Source: JBOICV01 sp050740255 (GTDB lineage Bacteria > Pseudomonadota > Gammaproteobacteria > Nevskiales > JBOICV01). Taken from it: a stretch of 7,226 bases of DNA. The translations under genes were made by a program, and so were the position numbers. The notes under the pieces are model-generated. The model ran no database searches. It had not been told where the DNA came from and saw only the letters and a program-made list of their open reading frames with translations. Location of the stretch: NCBI GenBank assembly GCA_050740255.1, contig JBOICV010000102.1, forward strand, positions 1 to 7,226. The letters run 5' to 3'. Of the stretch, positions 1 to 7,226 are shown piece after piece (positions within the stretch are counted from its first letter, which is position 1; each line of letters starts with the position of its first letter).

Positions 1-323
1 TCCCAGCCGCCCATCATGCCCATGCCCTTCATCGGCATGACCACGAACCAGGCGATGAGGCTCGGGCCGATCGCGCCGATCAGTAGCGCCGCGCCCCAGT
101 GCTGCATGCCGGTCAGATTCCGGATCAGCAGCCACAGCACGATGCCCCAGAGGCCGCCCCAGAACGCGAGTGAGATCACGGCCGGAACATGCAAGGGTGC
201 GGTCGCCGCCATATTGAACGGCGCCGGCACCTTGGGATCGGCCGCGTGCAGCAGCGCCAATACGCCTTGGTGAAACACTAAAGTCGAGATAAATCCCGCG
301 ATAAACGCTTTCACGTAGAGCAT
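1..323 (-). CDS. Uncharacterised three-helix inner-membrane protein, 3' end cut off by the window
   Basis: Translating the minus strand from the ATG at 323 gives 107 residues with no stop before the window edge, so the C-terminus is missing. The protein starts MLYVKAFIAGF and shows three hydrophobic stretches at about residues 4-26, 45-68 and 77-97. A short polar loop (HAADPKVPAPFN) follows the first. The visible end is rich in Met and Gly (MPMKGMGMMGGW), a turn-like segment after the third helix. The start is well supported: AGGAGG (plus-strand 329-334) lies five bases before the ATG. No signal-peptide cleavage site or catalytic motif is evident. I have a vague memory of similar small hypothetical membrane proteins in proteobacteria but cannot name a family. 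It is divergent from the kinase operon, so a shared function is not implied. Coding status is fairly sure because the frame is open throughout, has a strong ribosome binding site, and is strongly membrane-like; the function is unknown. Confidence 0.8.
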   Translation of the reverse strand, partial: MLYVKAFIAGFISTLVFHQGVLALLHAADPKVPAPFNMAATAPLHVPAVISLAFWGGLWGIVLWLLIRNLTGMQHWGAALLIGAIGPSLIAWFVVMPMKGMGMMGGW

Positions 324-357
324 TTTTGCCTCCTGAAGACTTTGCAGGCTCCCCGCC

Positions 358-386
358 AGTATCCCCTACCGGCAGCGCCCTTTGAA
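358..386 (-). promoter_or_regulatory. Candidate sigma70-type promoter for the membrane-protein gene
   Basis: On the minus strand TTCAAA (386 to 381) and GATACT (363 to 358) are separated by exactly 17 bases. Each hexamer matches the sigma70 consensus at four of six positions. The implied start of transcription near 351 would leave a leader of about 28 bases containing the AGGAGG ribosome binding site. Matches of this quality occur by chance, so this is only a candidate. Confidence 0.25.
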
Positions 387-432
387 GAGCCGGCTGGAAT
401 ATGCCCTTTTCCTACAGGCCGCGGCGATAAAA

Positions 433-457
433 CCTGTCCTGAGCCTGTCGAAGGGCC
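433..457. repeat. Dispersed intergenic repeat of the TTCGACAGGCTCAGG type
   Basis: The core CCTGAGCCTGTCGAAGGG at 438-455 (minus strand CCCTTCGACAGGCTCAGG) matches, from memory, a short sequence found many times between genes in numerous proteobacterial genomes. Only one copy is present in this window, so its repetitive nature cannot be shown from the window itself. It lies in the divergent region between the membrane-protein gene and the kinase operon. No mobile-element gene accompanies it. Confidence 0.5.
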
Positions 458-502
458 CTACCCTCAGATTGACCGCCCCCAGTTAAGATGGCGGCTATGC
501 GG

Positions 503-524
503 AACCCATCCGGTCCGATGGGTT
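503..524. promoter_or_regulatory. Perfect 8-bp inverted repeat upstream of the kinase gene (hairpin 1)
   Basis: AACCCATC (503-510) and GATGGGTT (517-524) are perfect inverted repeats around the 6-base loop CGGTCC. The element ends 28 bases before the kinase ATG. It could fold as a stem-loop in the 5' leader or be a dimeric protein-binding site in DNA. It is not followed by a T-run on the plus strand, so it is not a standard terminator. The inverted repeat is certain; its role is inferred. Confidence 0.5.
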
Positions 525-539
525 TGATTCCGCGAATCA
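525..539. promoter_or_regulatory. Second perfect inverted repeat directly abutting the first (hairpin 2)
   Basis: TGATTC (525-530) and GAATCA (534-539) pair around the 3-base loop CGC. The element begins at the base after hairpin 1 ends, so both stems could stack coaxially in RNA. It ends 13 bases before the kinase start codon, where a ribosome binding site is expected. The only purine-rich stretches there are the weak CAGGCAG and CGGA. A stem this close could limit ribosome loading. The role is inferred. Confidence 0.4.
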
Positions 540-552
540 GCAGGCAGTCGGA

Positions 553-4482
<3,930 letters not shown>

Positions 4483-4491
4483 GGAAGACGT

Positions 4492-4857
4492 ATGAAAAAA
4501 GTTCTGATCATCGAAGATGACAAGGCGCTGCAAGCCGCGCTGAACGCCGTTCTGCGCGGGGCAGGCTATCAGGTGGTGAGCGCCTTCGATGCCGTCATGG
4601 CGTTATCCGTTGCGCGCAAGGAGACACCCGATATCTGCGTCCTGGACATCGCCATCCCCGGCGGTGACGCATGGCTGGTGGCCGAACGTCTGCGAGCCCT
4701 CGACAACACCACGGGCATGAAGCTGATCTTCATGACCGCCAGCAAGAAACCCGGCATCAAGGAGCGCGCCGCGCAACTCGGTGTGTCAGCTTTTCTGGAA
4801 AAACCTTTTACGCCCGAAGTTTTGCTGGCCGCAGTAGAGGCCGCCTTGGGCGAGTAG
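4492..4857 (+). CDS. Stand-alone CheY-like response regulator (single receiver domain)
   Basis: The 121-residue protein is one receiver domain and nothing more. The acidic pocket is E8/D9 (LIIEDD), the phosphoacceptor is D52 (CVLDIAIPGG), the switch residue is T82 (FMTAS), and the conserved Lys is K104 (EKPF). It ends at the last helix, with no DNA-binding, GGDEF or other output domain. The ATG follows the kinase stop by 9 bp. The ribosome binding site GAGGAAG (4481-4487) overlaps that stop codon, so the pair is one transcript and probably translationally coupled. By position it is the likely final acceptor from the kinase's Hpt H1244, acting either through protein contact with an unseen partner or as a phosphate sink. 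The first reading (CheY-like) is secure; the partner is unknown. Confidence 0.95.
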   Translation: MKKVLIIEDDKALQAALNAVLRGAGYQVVSAFDAVMALSVARKETPDICVLDIAIPGGDAWLVAERLRALDNTTGMKLIFMTASKKPGIKERAAQLGVSAFLEKPFTPEVLLAAVEAALGE

Positions 4858-4865
4858 CGGCTTTC

Positions 4866-5282
4866 TCACCGCGCCTGCATCAGGTCGGTGGCTTCGACAA
4901 ACTTCTTGCGGAAAGTCATGGGGTCGGACACACCCGGAATCGGCGCGTTGTGGCTGCCGGTGCCGGAGACGATGATGGTGCCGTAATCGAGTATCCGGCC
5001 GAAGATACCCTGCTCCACGCGCAGGCTCTCGACCTTGCTCAGATTGATCTCGATGGTGTCGCGGCGGATAAAGCCGAACTTGGCGATGATCCGCTTATTG
5101 GTGATCGCCAGTTCCGTGGTCTTATAGTGGATATAGGCCCAGAGATAGAAGAGCAGGCCAATCCCGATCACCAGCAGCACCGTGCCGAGCAGCAGTTGCG
5201 GCCACAACACCCACAGCGACAGATGGCCGCGATGCACCAGGCTTTCGCCCGCAATCAGCGCCTGGTCCACATACGACGCCAT
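4866..5282 (-). CDS. Membrane-anchored bacterial PH-domain protein (YdbS/YdbT-like, DUF304 type)
   Basis: The 138-residue protein has a hydrophobic stretch at about 22-52 (LWVLWPQLLLGTVLLVIGIG and on), long enough for a tight two-helix hairpin. A bacterial PH fold follows at about 55-130. Family-typical features are the segment TNKRIIAKFGFIRRDTIEI at 61-79, then a LSKVESLRVEQ strand-turn and ILDYGTIIVSGTGS at 97-110. The family is known as a membrane-associated module, often of unknown role; no enzymatic motif is present. GGAG six bases before the ATG supports the start. A TATGAT hexamer (5317 to 5312, minus) is a possible -10 element but lacks a convincing -35. Its stop lies 8 bp from the stop of the converging receiver gene. 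The crotonase gene 119 bp upstream runs the same way, but the gap suggests separate transcription. Confidence 0.88.
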   Translation of the reverse strand: MASYVDQALIAGESLVHRGHLSLWVLWPQLLLGTVLLVIGIGLLFYLWAYIHYKTTELAITNKRIIAKFGFIRRDTIEINLSKVESLRVEQGIFGRILDYGTIIVSGTGSHNAPIPGVSDPMTFRKKFVEATDLMQAR

Positions 5283-5360
5283 AGCCGTCTCCGCCGTTCC
5301 GTATTCGTCGAATCATAAAGGAGACAGCGCTTAACCGCAGCGCGGCTGAATTTTTCCTGC

Positions 5361-5393
5361 CGTCATTCCCGCGACAGCGGGAATCTTCCCGCT
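5361..5393. repeat. Intergenic hairpin repeat of the CATTCCCGC...GCGGGAATC type
   Basis: ATTCCCGC (5365-5372) and GCGGGAAT (5377-5384) form a perfect 8-bp stem around GACA. A second, mutually exclusive stem joins AGCGGGAA (5376-5383) with TTCCCGCT (5386-5393). The core matches, from memory, a short repeat abundant between genes in many proteobacteria. It lies eight bases past the crotonase stop codon on that gene's transcript, so it could protect the 3' end or weakly end transcription. No T-run follows on the minus strand, so it is not a standard intrinsic terminator. Only one copy is in the window. Confidence 0.6.
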
Positions 5394-5401
5394 AGCCGCC
5401 C

Positions 5402-6103
5402 TTAACCTAAGCGCGCCCGGAGTTCCGCATCGTCGGCTTCGATTGCGACCTTGATCGCCTTTAAACTTCCGTCCCGGATCCGCAGCTTGGTAGCGGTGTG
5501 GATGGACCCGTCCAGTTTGGCCAACCCGGCGGCGACCTTCCGCGCCTCATTCTGCAAGTCAGATTCGGCTACCACGCGATCCAGGAAGCCGGCTGCGACC
5601 GCCTCCGCGGGTGAATAAATCTCGGCATTGATCACGGCGCGATGGTAGTGAGCGGGCGCCAGCCGCTGGCGGCAGATCTCAACGGCCGTGTGCGGCATGA
5701 TCAAACCGATAGCGACTTCGTTGGCGCCAATCTTGTGCGCGCCATCCGCGCCGACACGATAGTCCCCGGACAGCACCAGAAACACGCCCATCGCCAGGGC
5801 GTGACCGGTGCAGGCAATGACGACCGGCGCCGGAAACGACAGCAGGCGTTCGGCCAACCTGAAGCCCGCGACCAGCATCTTGAGCGCCTCGGGGCCGCCG
5901 GCAGTAAGCACCTTCATGTCGAAGCCGGCGGAAAACACTCCCGGCCTGCCGGTCAGCACGACCGCCACCCCGTCCGCGGCGGCCCGATCCAGCGCGTCAT
6001 TCAGCGCGGCGAGCATCTGCGGTGACATCACGTTTACCTTGCCATCGTCCATGACGATGGTGGCGATGGAATCCTTGAGCTCATAAGCAACGAGCGAGTT
6101 CAT
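5402..6103 (-). CDS. Enoyl-CoA hydratase/isomerase (crotonase) family protein lacking one catalytic Glu
   Basis: The 233-residue protein has the crotonase fold that binds acyl-CoA and stabilises a thioester oxyanion. Visible hallmarks are VNVMSPQML near the N-terminus, the first oxyanion segment FSAGFDMK (57-64), the second region GHALAMGVFLVLSGD (100-114), and KIGANEVAIG (124-133). Aligned by eye with rat mitochondrial enoyl-CoA hydratase, the second catalytic Glu is kept as E129 but the first is F108. This pattern and the short length (about 230 rather than 260 residues) fit, from memory, the subfamily PRK06213, annotated as enoyl-CoA hydratase but with no reaction I can name. True hydration is therefore doubtful; isomerase or thioester-hydrolysis chemistry is possible. 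GGAAGG (6112-6117) lies eight bases before the ATG. The divergent TetR gene and the shared palindromes point to local repression. Confidence 0.92.
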   Translation of the reverse strand: MNSLVAYELKDSIATIVMDDGKVNVMSPQMLAALNDALDRAAADGVAVVLTGRPGVFSAGFDMKVLTAGGPEALKMLVAGFRLAERLLSFPAPVVIACTGHALAMGVFLVLSGDYRVGADGAHKIGANEVAIGLIMPHTAVEICRQRLAPAHYHRAVINAEIYSPAEAVAAGFLDRVVAESDLQNEARKVAAGLAKLDGSIHTATKLRIRDGSLKAIKVAIEADDAELRARLG

Positions 6104-6122
6104 GGCGAATACCTTCCGTAGA

Positions 6123-6144
6123 CTAGAATAGTATTCTAGAATAC
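6123..6144. promoter_or_regulatory. Probable TetR-family operator: two overlapping perfect palindromes, three half-sites
   Basis: CTAGAATAGTATTCTAG (6123-6139) is a perfect palindrome about a central G. GTATTCTAGAATAC (6131-6144) is a second perfect 14-bp palindrome sharing the middle arm. The result is three half-sites: TAGAATA at 6124-6130 and 6137-6143, with TATTCTA at 6132-6138 between them. It sits in the 52-bp gap between the divergent crotonase and TetR genes, as expected for a self-regulated TetR repressor. It covers the crotonase -10 hexamer. The symmetry is certain; binding by the adjacent regulator is a strong inference. Confidence 0.8.
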
Positions 6145-6162
6145 ACTTCTACCCTATGTCAA
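6133..6162 (-). promoter_or_regulatory. Sigma70-like promoter of the crotonase gene
   Basis: Read on the minus strand, TTGACA (6162 to 6157, full consensus) and TAGAAT (6138 to 6133, five of six) are 18 bases apart. The -35 overlaps the first three codons of the divergent TetR gene and the -10 lies inside the operator. Transcription would begin near 6126, giving a leader of about 23 bases that includes the GGAAGG ribosome binding site. A bound repressor would block polymerase directly. Confidence 0.7.
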
Positions 6163-6737
6163 CCCGAGATCGCCGCCGCCGCGAAGTGCTTGAAGCCGCG
6201 CTGAAATGTTTCAGTGAGCGCGGTTCCGAAGCGACTTCGATTGAAATGATTCGCGACCTGAGTGGCGCCAGCGTCGGCAGCATTTACCACCACTTCGGCG
6301 GCAAGGACGGAATCGCGCTCGCGCTCTATCTCGAGGGGCTCAAGCAAGCCAATGCCCTGGCGCTGCGGCGGCTGCGCAAGGCGCGGGGTGCGCGTGGCAG
6401 AGTGCGCGCGCTCGTGACTGCGTTTGTGCAATGGGTGGTTCACAACCCGCAATGGGCGCGCTACGTGTATGGGACCGCGGCGGTCTGGTCTACTGGTTCC
6501 GCGCCTGAGCTGCGAGCACTGAATGAGGCATATTTCCAGGAACTCGAAGCCTGGTTCCGGCCTTATATTGAGAAAAAACACCTACGGGCACTGCCGATTG
6601 TCGCGATTGTTGCGATCATTTACGGGCCGGCTTTTGCCTACGCGCGGCGCTGGCTATTGGGGGAAACGCCTAAATCCCTGAAAGCGCTAACCGACGAGTT
6701 CGCCGACGCCGCCTGGCGTGGCGTACGCGCCCCATGA
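6156..6737 (+). CDS. TetR-family transcriptional repressor, probably of the divergent crotonase gene
   Basis: The 193-residue protein is of normal TetR length. An N-terminal DNA-binding domain spans about residues 6-52: first helix RREVLEAALKCFSERG, then TSIEMIRDLSG and the recognition helix region ASVGSIYHHFGGKDGI. The remaining helical region (about 60-193) is the ligand-binding and dimerisation part, which is not conserved enough to name a ligand. An acyl-CoA or fatty-acid-like effector would suit the divergent crotonase, but this is inference. The ATG is forced: reading upstream, TAG at 6129-6131 closes the frame with no other start. No Shine-Dalgarno sequence precedes it (CACTTCTACCCT). 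TAGAAT hexamers at 6124-6129 and 6137-6142 could serve as -10 elements, but neither has a good -35. Expression is therefore likely low, possibly from an almost leaderless mRNA, and autoregulated through the operator. Confidence 0.95.
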   Translation: MSTRDRRRREVLEAALKCFSERGSEATSIEMIRDLSGASVGSIYHHFGGKDGIALALYLEGLKQANALALRRLRKARGARGRVRALVTAFVQWVVHNPQWARYVYGTAAVWSTGSAPELRALNEAYFQELEAWFRPYIEKKHLRALPIVAIVAIIYGPAFAYARRWLLGETPKSLKALTDEFADAAWRGVRAP

Positions 6738-6766
6738 GTCAATCAATCGGACGAGGCCGTAAGCCC

Positions 6767-6910
6767 TTACTTCTTGCTTGTCTTGGGCCGCTCCGGCGGC
6801 GTCGGGCTCGCGCTATCCTTTTTTGCGCGGCGTTGTAACTGCTCGATCTCCTCGGGACTCAGCTTGCGAGTGCGGGCAAAGGACGGCTTCTTGGACTCCT
6901 CATTAGGCAT
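6767..6910 (-). CDS. Small basic hypothetical protein, 47 residues
   Basis: The minus strand from ATG at 6910 to TAA at 6767 encodes 47 residues: MPNEESKKPSFARTRKLSPE, then an amphipathic-looking helix through about residue 31, then a Pro/Lys-rich tail ending PKTSKK. It has 13 Lys/Arg against 7 Asp/Glu and only one aromatic residue, so it is probably soluble, largely disordered and possibly nucleic-acid- or ribosome-associated; that role is inferred. Coding is supported by a near-ideal ribosome binding site (GAGGTGA three bases before the ATG) and G or C in about three-quarters of third codon positions. No family is recognised. It lies 94 bp downstream of the MerR-like gene on the same strand and converges on the TetR gene with a 29-bp gap. 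It could be co-transcribed with the MerR-like gene or have its own promoter. Confidence 0.7.
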   Translation of the reverse strand: MPNEESKKPSFARTRKLSPEEIEQLQRRAKKDSASPTPPERPKTSKK

Positions 6911-6924
6911 GGGTCACCTCGTTC

Positions 6925-6975
6925 CTGGCTCCGACAGTCTAATCCCAAGCGGCGAAAAGCGCGCTAGGGAGCCAG
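6925..6975. repeat. Inverted repeat between the MerR-like gene and the small gene
   Basis: CTGGCTCC (6925-6932) and GGAGCCAG (6968-6975) are perfect inverted repeats separated by 35 bases. GAGCCAG recurs directly at 6992-6998. In a minus-strand transcript the stem would form just upstream of the small gene's ribosome binding site (GAGGTGA, 6914-6920). It may be a leader structure or a chance pairing. Confidence 0.3.
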
Positions 6976-7004
6976 AGCAATTGCCCTAAAAGAGCCAGCG
7001 ACCG

Positions 7005-7226
7005 CTACGCGGCCCGGCTTGCGCGCCGTGTCCGCATGGCTGATGTGCCTGGACGCAGCTTCGGCTTTTCCCGGGGCCGGTGCCCCGTGGCGATCCACTC
7101 CCCGTAGAAATCAATTTTGCCATCAATCAGCTTGAGCGCACGCGTCCAGTCCGCAATCGTTTCCCTGACGCGCACACGGTGCGCGCGCAGCATTTCCTGC
7201 CGCTCCTTGAGCGTGCTCTTGCCTTG
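7005..7226 (-). CDS. C-terminal end of a probable MerR-family transcriptional regulator (5' part outside window)
   Basis: The frame is open from the window edge (7226) to TAG at 7005, giving 73 residues; the Met at 7193 is internal. The visible part begins QGKSTLKERQEMLRAHRVRV and continues RETIADWTRALKLIDGKIDFYGEW. This Arg/Glu-rich amphipathic helix, with its ending in LIDGKIDFY, is characteristic of the dimerisation helix closing MerR-type regulators, whose winged-helix DNA-binding domain would lie upstream and is not visible. No Cys is present in this part, so there is no sign here of a metal-binding C-terminal loop. After the helix comes an unusual basic tail of about 27 residues (from TGHRPREKPK to RASRAA), longer than typical family endings as I remember them. 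MerR assignment is probable, not proven; another coiled-coil protein is the alternative. Confidence 0.65.
   Translation of the reverse strand, partial: QGKSTLKERQEMLRAHRVRVRETIADWTRALKLIDGKIDFYGEWIATGHRPREKPKLRPGTSAMRTRRASRAA

Noticed and set aside
469..501. TTGACC at 469-474 as -35 of a kinase promoter
   Set aside because: TAAGAT at 484-489 is only 9 bases away and no good -10 lies 16-18 bases downstream, so no promoter could be supported for the kinase operon.
342..527. Plus-strand 61-codon frame before the kinase
   Set aside because: It runs through the intergenic repeat and hairpin 1, lacks a ribosome binding site and encodes a low-complexity Pro-rich product; probably not a gene.
4671..5318. 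Plus-strand open frame of 215 codons across the receiver and PH-domain genes
   Set aside because: It overlaps two genes with clear domain matches and has no coherent product; it is an antisense and out-of-frame shadow.
6759..6770. GTAAG/CTTAC inverted repeat between the TetR and small genes as a terminator
   Set aside because: The loop would be only 2 bases, leaving a 4-bp stem with no T-run on either strand.
6774..6989. Plus-strand open frame of 71 codons opposite the 47-residue gene
   Set aside because: No convincing ribosome binding site and no recognisable features. The minus-strand frame has the strong GAGGTGA site and better codon bias.

Overview
The window looks like chromosomal DNA from a GC-rich proteobacterium, most likely Gamma- or Betaproteobacteria. 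That placement rests on high G/C at third codon positions, the MASE1/CHASE hybrid-kinase style, the crotonase subfamily, and two short intergenic repeats of a kind common in proteobacterial genomes. It cannot be placed more precisely from sequence alone. No rRNA, tRNA, CRISPR array, transposase, integrase or phage gene is visible, so this reads as ordinary chromosome and not as a mobile island.

Layout: (1) 1-323 (-) is the N-terminal part of an uncharacterised three-helix membrane protein cut by the window edge. (2) 324-552 is a divergent intergenic region with a candidate minus-strand promoter, one dispersed-type repeat, and two back-to-back perfect hairpins just before the next start codon. 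(3) 553-4857 (+) is a two-gene signalling operon: a 1309-residue hybrid histidine kinase (MASE1-CHASE-PAS-PAS-HisKA-HATPase-REC-Hpt), then after 9 bp a stand-alone 121-residue receiver protein. (4) 4866-5282 (-) is a small membrane-anchored PH-domain protein converging on the operon with only 8 bp between stop codons. (5) 5283-5401 is intergenic and carries a hairpin repeat. (6) 5402-6103 (-) is a crotonase-family protein, divergent from (7) 6156-6737 (+), a TetR-family repressor. Their 52-bp shared region holds two overlapping perfect palindromes and a strong sigma70-like promoter. (8) 6767-6910 (-) is a 47-residue basic small protein with a good ribosome binding site. (9) 7005-7226 (-) is the C-terminal end of a probable MerR-family regulator running off the window.

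How the genes work together: the kinase has every residue needed for a His-Asp-His-Asp phosphorelay (H806, D1101, H1244). The adjacent receiver (D52) is the obvious candidate for the last step, but it has no output domain, so the final response is not visible here. The TetR/crotonase pair looks like a self-contained switch in which the repressor covers the -10 region of the crotonase promoter. No wholly new system was found. The best leads are the three-half-site operator with a possibly leaderless repressor mRNA, the tandem hairpins before the kinase, the crotonase lacking one catalytic Glu, and the unannotated-looking 47-residue gene.
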